From Rhodospirillales bacterium (GTDB lineage Bacteria > Pseudomonadota > Alphaproteobacteria > UBA8366 > JADFVY01), in the NCBI GenBank assembly GCA_024644185.1, contig JAHELM010000034.1, forward strand, positions 1 through 11,561: a DNA stretch of 11,561 bases, in the 5' to 3' direction. The translations under genes and the position numbers were made by a program. Positions 1 to 6,014 of the stretch are shown here, piece by piece. The notes under the pieces were generated by a model. That model worked only from the letters and a program-made list of their open reading frames with translations, did no database searches and was not told the DNA's origin. The number at the start of each line of letters is the position of its first letter. The first letter of the stretch is position 1.

Positions 1-108
1 CTGACCGGCGCCGTCGTCCGCCTGGGCCGCGCCGCCGGGGTGCCGACCCCGAAGAGCGATACCGTCTACGCGATCCTCAAGCCGCATGCGGGCGGCGCCC
101 CCCGCTGA
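1..108 (+). CDS. panE: 2-dehydropantoate 2-reductase (ketopantoate reductase), 3' end only
   Basis: The window opens inside this gene, with 35 codons and a TGA stop visible. The residues read TGAVVRLGRAAGVPTP followed by a D-T-x-Y-A-x-L-K-P ending. This is the conserved C-terminal signature of the ApbA/PanE ketopantoate reductase family: an N/T-G-A-V-V-R-x-G helix that helps close the active site, then a V-P-T-P turn and the last helix. Members reduce ketopantoate to pantoate with NADPH in the cytoplasm, for pantothenate and coenzyme A synthesis. Many alphaproteobacteria carry several ApbA-type paralogues of unknown substrate, so the exact role is less sure than the family. The nucleotide-binding N-terminal domain lies outside the window. 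Confidence 0.75.
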   Translation: MTGAVVRLGRAAGVPTPKSDTVYAILKPHAGGAPR

Positions 109-194
109 GTCGCGGCGGCGGATTGTCGCGGCCACGGCCCCCTCCCGATTCTCCTTGCATCCGAACGTATGAGGGTGGAACCATATGGGCTTCA

Positions 195-217
195 GGGAAC
201 GGCGTTGCCGCGTTCCC
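195..217 (+). repeat. Inverted repeat (hairpin) in the leader of the EF-G-like gene
   Basis: The arms GGGAACG and CGTTCCC pair perfectly over 7 bp around a 9-base loop. The hairpin lies 86 bases after the panE-like stop and 49 bases before the EF-G-like start. No T run follows on either strand, so it is not a standard intrinsic terminator. It could be a stabilising 5'-UTR hairpin, a regulator site or chance in GC-rich DNA. The rest of the 109-266 gap shows no gene and no convincing promoter. Confidence 0.35.
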
Positions 218-266
218 GTAGCGCGGTGGCGCCGGACGGCAGTTTGAATCCGGAAAGGAGGAACGC

Positions 267-2276
267 ATGCCCGGCACCAAACCCGCGGCCCCTCGCGTTG
301 CTGCGATTGTGGGCCCTTATCTCGGCGGTAAAACGACACTTATGGAATCGCTGCTGCAGTGCTGCGGCGCCATCGAGCGGCGCGGCAACCAGAAGGACGG
401 CAGCACCGTCGGCGACGCCTCGCCCGAGGCGCGCGCGCGCAAGATGAGCGTCGAGATTTCCGCCGCCACCGGCCAGTATCTCGGCGAGACCTGGCATTTT
501 CTCGATTGTCCCGGCTCGGTCGAATTCTGGAACGATGCCCAGGCCGCGTTGATGGTGGCCGACATCGCCATCGTCGTCTGCGAGCCGCAGGTCGAACGCG
601 CGCTGACCATGGCGCCGCTTTTCCAGTTTCTCGACGAACACCAGATTCCGCATGTCGTCTTCATCAACAAGCTGGATGTGGCGGAAGTCCGGATCCGCGA
701 ATTGATGGAGGCCTTGCAGGGCATCTCATCGCGCAAACTGCTGCTGCGCGAGGTGCCGATCCGCGAGGGCGAGCACATTGCCGGTTATGTCGACCTGGTG
801 TCGGAGCGCGCCTATCACTTCAAACCCGGCCAGTCGTCGGACCTGATCGCGATCCCCGGCGACATCGAGGACCGGGAACACGAGGCCCGGCAGACGCTGC
901 TGGAAACGCTGGCCGATTTCGACGATTCGCTGCTCGAGCAATTGCTCGAGGATACGGTGCCGGAAAAACAGGAAATCTATGCGCATCTGACCAGGGATCT
1001 GGCCGGCGATCTGATCGTGCCGGTGTTCCTGGGCGCCGGCGAGCAGATGCACGGCGTGCAGCGGCTGATGAAGGCGCTGCGCCATGAGACGCCCGAACCG
1101 GCCGAGACGGCGAAACGCCTGGGCCTGCCCAAAGGCGACCCCCTGGTGCAGGTGTTCAAGACCTATCACATGCCGCATACCGGCAAGACCTCGCTGGCCC
1201 GCGTGTGGCGCGGCACGATCAAGGATGGAATGAGCTTCGGCGACCACAAGATCAGCGGGCTGAACAGCCTGACCGGGCATGCGCTGACCCGGCTGGCCAC
1301 CACCGGCGTTGGCGCCGTCGCCGGGCTGGGCCGCATGGAGGGCGTGTCCACCGGGCAGATCCTGACCGCCTCGGGCGCGGTGGCCGCGCCCGGCTGGCCG
1401 GCGCCGGCCCAGCCGATCTATGGCTTTGCCATCACCCCGAAGAAGCGCGAGGACGAGGTCAAGCTTTCGGCGGCGATCGGCAAGCTGGCCGACGAAGACG
1501 CCTCGCTGTCGGTCGATCACAACGCCGATACCCATGAGATGGTGCTGTGGGGCCATCTGCAGGTGGCGACCGAGCGCCTGGGCCAGCGCTACAACGTGCC
1601 GGTCGAGACAAGTCGGCCGCGGACCCCCTATCTGGAGACGATCCGCCGTGGCGCGAAGCAGCACGCCCGGCACAAGAAGCAAAGCGGCGGGCACGGCCAG
1701 TTCGGCGATATCCATATCGAGATCAAGCCGTTGCCGCGCGGTTCGGGCTTCAGGTTCACCGAGTCGATCACCGGCGGCGCGGTGCCGCGCCAGTACATTC
1801 CGGCGGTCGAGGCCGGCGTGCGCGACTATCTGCGCGAAGGCCCTCTCGGCTTCCCCGTCGTCGATATCGCGGTCGACCTCTTCGACGGCCAGTACCACAA
1901 CGTCGACAGCTCGGACATGGCGTTCAAGCTGGCGGCCGTGCTGGGCATGAAGGAGGCGATGCCGAATTGCCAGCCGGTACTGCTGGAGCCCATCTGCGCG
2001 GTGCAGGTTTATGTGCCGACCGCCTATACGGCCAAGGTGCAGGGGCTGATCTCCAAGCGGCGCGGGCAGATTCTCGGTTTCGACGCCAAGCCGGGCTGGA
2101 CCGGCTGGGACCAGGTTTCGGCCCACATGCCGCAGGCCGAATTGCACGACATGATCGTCGAGCTGCGCTCACTGACCTTCGGCGTCGGCACCTATGTCTG
2201 GCAGTTCGACCATCTGGCCGAACTCAGCGGACGGCTTGCCGATGACGTCATCGCCAGCCGCAGCAAGGCGGCATGA
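267..2276 (+). CDS. Elongation factor G-like protein (translational GTPase paralogue)
   Basis: This 669-aa protein has full EF-G architecture but is divergent in its G domain. The P-loop is GPYLGGKT (residues 16-23) and the NKxD motif is NKLD (134-137). The Walker B motif, normally DTPGH, is DCPGS (80-84), so the usual catalytic His is Ser. The switch I segment reads RKMSVEISAAT instead of the RGITI type, so the Mg-binding Thr is not in place. Domain II spans about 290-370 and domain III about 385-460. Domain IV keeps GGHGQFG (474-480), GGAVPRQYIP (503-512) and the tip loop YHNVDSS (543-549). Domain V keeps LRSLTFGVGTY (633-643). The ATG is well placed behind AAGGAGG at 255-261. This matches the EF-G2-like paralogues found beside canonical fusA. 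A ribosome-linked role is likely from domain IV, but the function is not established. The next gene overlaps its stop. Confidence 0.9.
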   Translation: MPGTKPAAPRVAAIVGPYLGGKTTLMESLLQCCGAIERRGNQKDGSTVGDASPEARARKMSVEISAATGQYLGETWHFLDCPGSVEFWNDAQAALMVADIAIVVCEPQVERALTMAPLFQFLDEHQIPHVVFINKLDVAEVRIRELMEALQGISSRKLLLREVPIREGEHIAGYVDLVSERAYHFKPGQSSDLIAIPGDIEDREHEARQTLLETLADFDDSLLEQLLEDTVPEKQEIYAHLTRDLAGDLIVPVFLGAGEQMHGVQRLMKALRHETPEPAETAKRLGLPKGDPLVQVFKTYHMPHTGKTSLARVWRGTIKDGMSFGDHKISGLNSLTGHALTRLATTGVGAVAGLGRMEGVSTGQILTASGAVAAPGWPAPAQPIYGFAITPKKREDEVKLSAAIGKLADEDASLSVDHNADTHEMVLWGHLQVATERLGQRYNVPVETSRPRTPYLETIRRGAKQHARHKKQSGGHGQFGDIHIEIKPLPRGSGFRFTESITGGAVPRQYIPAVEAGVRDYLREGPLGFPVVDIAVDLFDGQYHNVDSSDMAFKLAAVLGMKEAMPNCQPVLLEPICAVQVYVPTAYTAKVQGLISKRRGQILGFDAKPGWTGWDQVSAHMPQAELHDMIVELRSLTFGVGTYVWQFDHLAELSGRLADDVIASRSKAA

Positions 2277-3034
2277 CGGTCGCCGCCGACGGGCGATGGT
2301 ACGAGACGAAGCGGCTTGACGACGGGGTGACCCTGATCCTCGAATCCCACGTCAAGCCCTTCTATCGCTGCAACATCTGGCATGTCCGCGGACGCGACCG
2401 CGATCTGCTGTTCGACACCGGCATGGGGGCGGTATCGCTGCGCGCGAATGTCGCCTTCGCCGCGGAACGTCCGCTGCTGGCGGTGGCCAGCCATGCCCAT
2501 TACGACCATGTCGGCGGCCACCATGAATTTGCTGAACGCGCAGTACACAGGGCCGAGGCGGACATCCTGACCCATCCGACCCGCGCCAATACGGTGGCGG
2601 ACAGCTGGGTCAGCGCGGCGATATTCGCGGAATTGCCGTCGCCCGGCTACGATCCCGACGGATACGAAGTCCGCCCGGCGCCGCCGACGATATTGCTCGA
2701 CGAAGGCGCCGCGATCGATCTCGGCGACCGCCGCTTCGAGGTCATCCACCTGCCGGGCCATTCGCCGGGCTCGATCGCGCTCTGGGAGGCGGCGACCGGC
2801 ATCCTGTTCTCGGGCGACGTGGTTTATGACGGGGACCTGATCGATACCGCCTGGCATGCCGATGCCGACCGATATGTCGCCAGCATGGAGCGGTTGCGCG
2901 GTATTCCGGCCCGAGCGATTCACGCCGGGCACTACGCCAGCTTCGGCCGCGAGCGCCTGACGGTGCTGATCGACGATTACGTGGCCGGGAAACGCACACC
3001 GGGCTGTCCAGGGGCGACGATCACAACTTCGTGA
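2273..3034 (+). CDS. Metallo-beta-lactamase-fold metal hydrolase
   Basis: This 253-aa protein carries the full metal-ligand set of the MBL fold: HAHYDH at residues 74-79 (H74, H76, D78, H79), H163 in LPGHSPGS, D182 in SGDVVYDG and H220 in HAGHYAS. These would hold a dinuclear zinc or iron centre, so the enzyme should be an active cytoplasmic hydrolase. There is no signal peptide and no fused domain. The family includes glyoxalase II-type thioesterases, lactonases and many enzymes of unknown substrate, and nothing here decides among them. Its ATG overlaps the TGA of the EF-G-like gene (ATGA), which suggests translational coupling. A link between the two functions is inference only. The msrP-like gene starts 69 bases downstream. 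Confidence 0.88.
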   Translation: MTVAADGRWYETKRLDDGVTLILESHVKPFYRCNIWHVRGRDRDLLFDTGMGAVSLRANVAFAAERPLLAVASHAHYDHVGGHHEFAERAVHRAEADILTHPTRANTVADSWVSAAIFAELPSPGYDPDGYEVRPAPPTILLDEGAAIDLGDRRFEVIHLPGHSPGSIALWEAATGILFSGDVVYDGDLIDTAWHADADRYVASMERLRGIPARAIHAGHYASFGRERLTVLIDDYVAGKRTPGCPGATITTS

Positions 3035-3087
3035 TCCGGGACGCTTTCGTGAAACTTGCGGCGTACATCACAGCAGGAGCCAATCAA

Positions 3088-3094
3088 CAGGGAG
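3088..3094 (+). promoter_or_regulatory. Ribosome-binding site that fixes the msrP start
   Basis: CAGGGAG lies 9 bases before the ATG at 3104. The same frame is open further upstream, with a TTG at 3056, but that start has no Shine-Dalgarno and would add 16 residues in front of the Tat signal. The bases AACAGGGAG (3086-3094) are the exact complement of an unpaired stretch of the putative minus-strand RNA at 4119-4260. Confidence 0.7.
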
Positions 3095-3103
3095 ACTGTA
3101 TCC

Positions 3104-4081
3104 ATGCTGGTGAAGATTCGCCGTGGATGGGAACGGCCGGAACGCGAGGCAACCGATGAATCGCTGTTCCATGGCCGGCGCGAGATCGTCAAGGCGCTTG
3201 GATTGGGGACGCTGCTGCTGCCGGCAACGGCGGCGCTGCTGGCCGGCGGAAGGCTGGCGCGGGCGCAGGCGGGCGACGATCCCACTGCCGACCTCTATCC
3301 CGTCCCGCGCGACCCGCGCTTCACGCTGGATCGGCCGATTACCGACGAGATGCTGGCGACCCGCTACAACAATTTCTACGAATTCGGCAGTCACAAGGAA
3401 ATCGCCGACCGCGCCCAGGCATTGCGCATCCGCCCCTGGGAGGTGCGAATCGACGGGCTGGTGGAGAAGGAATTCACCATCGCCATCGACGACCTGCTGC
3501 GGCGGATGCCGCTGCAGGAGCGGCTCTATCGCCACCGCTGCGTCGAGGCCTGGTCGATGGATGTGCCGTGGAGCGGATTTCCCTTCAAGGCGCTGGTCGA
3601 CCTGGCACGGCCGCTGTCGGGGGCGAAATACGTCTTCATGCAGACCCAGGCCGATATGGAAACCATGCCGGGACTGCGGCAAAGCTGGTACCCCTGGCCC
3701 TATATCGACGGGCTGACCCTGGCCGAGGCGACCAACGATCTGACCTTCCTGGTCACCGGTGCCTATGGCAAGCCGCTGCCGCGGCAGAACGGCGCGCCGC
3801 TGCGCCTCGCCACGCCGTGGAAATACGGGTTCAAATCGGTCAAGTCGATCGTCCGCTTCAGCTTCACCGACAAGCGTCCGGTCGGCTTCTGGGAGATCGT
3901 GCAGGGCCAGGAATACGGATTCTGGGCCAACGTCAACCCGGAAGTTCCCCATCCGCGCTGGAGCCAGGCCGACGAACGCGTGCTTGGCGGCGGCCGTGTG
4001 CCGACCCGCATCTTCAACGGCTACGGGGAATTCGTCGCCCATCTGTATGACGGCATGCAGGGCGAAAAGCTGTTCATGTAG
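3104..4081 (+). CDS. msrP: Protein-methionine-sulfoxide reductase, molybdopterin catalytic subunit (MsrP/YedY)
   Basis: The 325-aa product matches the MsrP (YedY) family along its length. This periplasmic Mo-molybdopterin enzyme reduces methionine sulfoxide in oxidised envelope proteins. The N-terminus has a Tat signal: GRREIVK (24-30) with twin Arg at 25-26, a hydrophobic stretch of about 33-48, and likely cleavage after AQA (54-56). Family landmarks are YNNFYEFG (88-95), the molybdenum-ligand Cys146 in YRHRCVEAWSM, QNGAPLRL with PWKYGFKSVKSI, and YGFWANVNPEVPHPRWSQ near the end. In E. coli and many others the gene is followed by msrQ, the haem membrane subunit that feeds electrons. Here no msrQ follows, and an intergenic region begins. 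MsrQ may be encoded elsewhere, or another electron donor may be used. The upstream MBL gene could be co-transcribed. Confidence 0.93.
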   Translation: MLVKIRRGWERPEREATDESLFHGRREIVKALGLGTLLLPATAALLAGGRLARAQAGDDPTADLYPVPRDPRFTLDRPITDEMLATRYNNFYEFGSHKEIADRAQALRIRPWEVRIDGLVEKEFTIAIDDLLRRMPLQERLYRHRCVEAWSMDVPWSGFPFKALVDLARPLSGAKYVFMQTQADMETMPGLRQSWYPWPYIDGLTLAEATNDLTFLVTGAYGKPLPRQNGAPLRLATPWKYGFKSVKSIVRFSFTDKRPVGFWEIVQGQEYGFWANVNPEVPHPRWSQADERVLGGGRVPTRIFNGYGEFVAHLYDGMQGEKLFM

Positions 4082-4118
4082 GCGAAACCCGTTGCCAATT
4101 TGCATTCCTGCCTGTCGC

Positions 4119-4152
4119 AAAAAGAAAAAATGCCGGGCCCGCAGGCCCGGCA
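4119..4152 (-). terminator. Intrinsic terminator for minus-strand transcription
   Basis: TGCCGGGCC and GGCCCGGCA (4131-4139 and 4144-4152) form a perfect 9-bp GC-rich stem with a 4-base loop. The 12 bases at 4119-4130 are all A except one G on the + strand, so the minus-strand RNA ends in a strong U tract. It would end the lysR-side transcript or the putative small RNA. On the + strand there is no U tract after the stem, so termination of msrP here would be weak. Confidence 0.88.
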
Positions 4153-4260
4153 AGTTGAACAGGGAGGCTTCACGTCTGGGAGACGTAGGGTCCGAAGACC
4201 CTTCGATCACAGGCCTTGCACCTGCGATCTACTCAGGCGTCGCTAAAAGCGCCGGATGAG
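4119..4260 (-). ncRNA. Putative structured small RNA or lysR 3'-UTR RNA
   Basis: Read on the minus strand, this stretch forms consecutive hairpins. The first is at 4253-4236 (GGCGC...GCGCC-type, alternative pairings). The second is at 4229-4205 (9 bp, one G-U). The third is at 4202-4187 (6 bp closed on a C-UUCG-G tetraloop). The fourth is at 4186-4172 (ACGTCT/AGACGT, loop CCC) and directly abuts the third. An unpaired linker with GCCTCCCTGTTCAAC follows, then the terminator hairpin and a U-rich tail. The UUCG tetraloop and U tract exist only in minus-strand RNA, which fixes the orientation. The 5' end is unknown. I see no clear promoter, so it may be processed from the lysR transcript, whose stop is 120 bases upstream. 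The CCUCCC motif resembles the anti-Shine-Dalgarno loops known in alphaproteobacterial sRNAs. I cannot place it in a named RNA family. It does not have the long closed stem of 6S RNA. Confidence 0.5.
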
Positions 4261-4380
4261 GTGGACATGACATAAGGCCGAAGATCAGCAATTTCCATAC
4301 CAGATTAAACATTTCTGACATGCCAAAACCGCATGGCTCGATCAACACTCCATGCACGTGTTATTAACGTTTGGACTCGA

Positions 4381-5271
4381 TCAAAAATTCCCTTCCGCCA
4401 CCTTGCGCAGCAGAAAATCGCGGAAAACCCCCACGCGCTTGGACTGGCGCAGTTCCTCGGCATAGACGAAATAGGCATCGATCGCCGGCCCGGCCAGTTC
4501 CGGCAGCACCCGCGTCAGATAGGTGTTCTCCGAGATCATGTAGTCCGGCAGGGCGGCCAGGCCGAGTCCGCTGCGGACCGCCCGGTAAATTCCATACAGA
4601 TTGTTCACCCGCAGCACCGGCTTGCGCCCGTGTCCGGGCCCCGCGCCGGCATCGACCAGCCAGTTCAGCGTGGCGACCGGCGGCGCCGGGTCGTCGCCAT
4701 AGACGATCAGGGCGTGCTGGTCGAGATCCTGCGGCACCATCGGCGTGCCGCGTTCGGCCAGATAGTCGGGCGAGCCGTAAACGTGGCTCTGCACGGTCAG
4801 CAGATGGCGCTGGACCAGATCCGGCTGGCGGGGCGGCGTCATGCGGATGGCCACATCGGCTTCGCGCATGCTGAGGTCGAGCGTGCTGTCCGACAGAATC
4901 AGGCTCATCTCGACCTCGGGGAACAGGTCGAGGAATTCCCGGATGCGCGGGGTCAACCAGGTGGTTCCGAAGGCCACCGTCGTCGTCACCCGCAGCGGCC
5001 CCGACGGGCGTTCGCGGCTCTCCGAGATCAACGCCTCGGCCATCGACAGCTTGTGGAACACGTCCTTGACCGTGCGATACAGCATGTCGCCCTGCTCGGT
5101 CAGGATCAACCCGCGCGCATGGCGATGAAACAGCGGCGCGCGCAGGCTTTCCTCCAGCGCGCTGACCTGCCGGCTGACCGCCGATTGGCTGAGATTCAGG
5201 GTGTCGCCCGCATGGGTGAAACTCCCGGCCTCGGCAACCGCATGAAAGATGCGCAGCTTGTCCCAGTCCAT
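4381..5271 (-). CDS. LysR-family transcriptional regulator
   Basis: This 296-aa protein has the standard LysR layout. A winged helix-turn-helix lies at about residues 1-62, with the recognition segment AEAGSFTHAGDTLNLSQSAV (13-32) followed by SRQVSALEESL. A linker helix and a periplasmic-binding-protein-like effector domain follow (about 90-290, with the typical VRSGLGLAALPDYM segment near 232-245). Length is normal for the family and the ATG is the natural family start, though its Shine-Dalgarno is weak. Most LysR genes are divergent from a target. This one instead follows the 2OG-oxygenase gene by 50 bp in the same direction, so it may be co-transcribed with it and regulate its own operon. 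The effector is unknown. Its transcript probably runs to the terminator at 4119-4152. Confidence 0.92.
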   Translation of the reverse strand: MDWDKLRIFHAVAEAGSFTHAGDTLNLSQSAVSRQVSALEESLRAPLFHRHARGLILTEQGDMLYRTVKDVFHKLSMAEALISESRERPSGPLRVTTTVAFGTTWLTPRIREFLDLFPEVEMSLILSDSTLDLSMREADVAIRMTPPRQPDLVQRHLLTVQSHVYGSPDYLAERGTPMVPQDLDQHALIVYGDDPAPPVATLNWLVDAGAGPGHGRKPVLRVNNLYGIYRAVRSGLGLAALPDYMISENTYLTRVLPELAGPAIDAYFVYAEELRQSKRVGVFRDFLLRKVAEGNF

Positions 5272-5321
5272 GGAAACCTACATTGCCCTGACCTTCGCGA
5301 TCCGCAAAGCCATTTTCCCCG

Positions 5322-5948
5322 TCAGGCCGCGCGGCGGCCGAACAGGCGCTTCAGGAAAGCCGAGACCCGGTGCCGGCGCTGTTCGCGTTTCACGTAATTG
5401 TCGCCGACCACCCAGTTCAACTGGATCGCCCGCCGCCGCCCCTCGAAGGACTTGTGACCGTGCCAGGCGTCCGGCGTGCAGCGGAAAATCAGCATCGTGC
5501 CCTCGTCGGGCGGCACTTCGGCGGCGTAATTCTCGATGTCGCCGGGGCCGCGCAACAGGCGCAGCCGGCCCCCCGCCTCTTCCCAGGACGGGTTCATATA
5601 GATCAGGACGGTGACCAGCTTGCCCTTGGAATCGATGTGGATCTGGCCATCGCGCGCGCGGCAGCGGTCGCGAACCGTTACCATGGTCGGCTTGCCGGTC
5701 AGGTCGATGCCGAATTTCTCGCCGACGATCCTGGTCATTTCCGGCGACTGAATCTGCTCGAGAATCCGGGCGAAGGCCGGGCCGAAGGAAACCGTATCGA
5801 CCGCGAAGCTGCCCGGCTTGCCCACATCGGGATAGTCGCGATGCACCGCCTCCAGCGCCTCGGGGCGGACAAAGCCCTGCACGATGGCGTGGTCGAACGG
5901 ATCGCTGGAGATCGGTGTGTTCCGAAAGGCGTCGAGATCGATCAGCAT
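5322..5948 (-). CDS. 2-oxoglutarate/Fe(II)-dependent oxygenase
   Basis: The 208-aa product contains the HxD...H iron triad and a distal Arg. The residues are H104-x-D106 in GQIHIDSKGK, a His in AWHGHKSF (163 or 165) and Arg in GRRRAIQLNW (171-173) for the 2OG carboxylate. It belongs to the double-stranded beta-helix dioxygenases of the prolyl-4-hydroxylase-like group. The substrate is not evident. No signal peptide is seen. The last 25 residues are strongly basic (KREQRRHR, then FLKRLFGRR) and could form an amphipathic membrane- or RNA-binding tail, which is unusual for the fold. The frame is open upstream to a GTG at 6002, but the ATG at 5948 has GGGGGG (5955-5960) 6 bases before it and starts the conserved part. 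It lies 66 bp after the ELM1-family gene on the same strand, so a shared pathway is plausible. Confidence 0.85.
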   Translation of the reverse strand: MLIDLDAFRNTPISSDPFDHAIVQGFVRPEALEAVHRDYPDVGKPGSFAVDTVSFGPAFARILEQIQSPEMTRIVGEKFGIDLTGKPTMVTVRDRCRARDGQIHIDSKGKLVTVLIYMNPSWEEAGGRLRLLRGPGDIENYAAEVPPDEGTMLIFRCTPDAWHGHKSFEGRRRAIQLNWVVGDNYVKREQRRHRVSAFLKRLFGRRAA

Positions 5949-6014
5949 TCCTGTCCCCCCTCGGGGCTTGAGTGTAGGTGCCCGGACACTACGGCACGAC
6001 ACGTTGAACAGCGG

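Larger units (their letters stand above)
4082..4380. other. Intergenic region between convergent msrP and lysR, rich in hairpins
   Basis: The 299 bases hold no credible protein gene. From left to right there is an A-rich tract (4119-4130) and five hairpins at 4131-4152, 4172-4186, 4187-4202, 4205-4229 and 4236-4253. A comparatively AT-rich stretch follows (4261-4380), with a 6-bp inverted repeat (GCATGG at 4331-4336, CCATGC at 4350-4355). CTCGATCAA occurs twice, at 4337-4345 and 4376-4384, the second copy overlapping the lysR stop. The base composition from about 4261 is visibly lower in GC than the flanking genes. Confidence 0.8.

Noticed and set aside
155..186. Promoter for the EF-G-like gene based on TTGCAT and nearby CATATG
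   Set aside because: The spacing does not fit: about 20 bases to the best -10-like hexamer, and the other options match poorly.
726..2147. A long minus-strand open frame inside the EF-G-like gene
   Set aside because: It is antisense to conserved EF-G domains, is His/Arg/Gln-rich, and lacks a ribosome site.
3056..3103. An earlier TTG start for msrP
   Set aside because: It has no Shine-Dalgarno and would push the Tat signal away from the N-terminus. The ATG at 3104 has a good site.
4119..4320. 6S RNA, SRP RNA or a riboswitch in the msrP-lysR gap
   Set aside because: The 5' and 3' parts do not close into the long 6S stem, there is no SRP core motif, and the terminator points away from any downstream gene that a riboswitch could control.
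4331..4355. 6-bp inverted repeat with 13-base loop as a lysR terminator
   Set aside because: The stem is short, the loop is long and only four U follow. The much stronger terminator at 4119-4152 is the better candidate.
4333..5397. A 354-codon + strand open frame opposite lysR
   Set aside because: The translation is low-complexity and basic, and it covers the LysR gene whose family signature is unambiguous.
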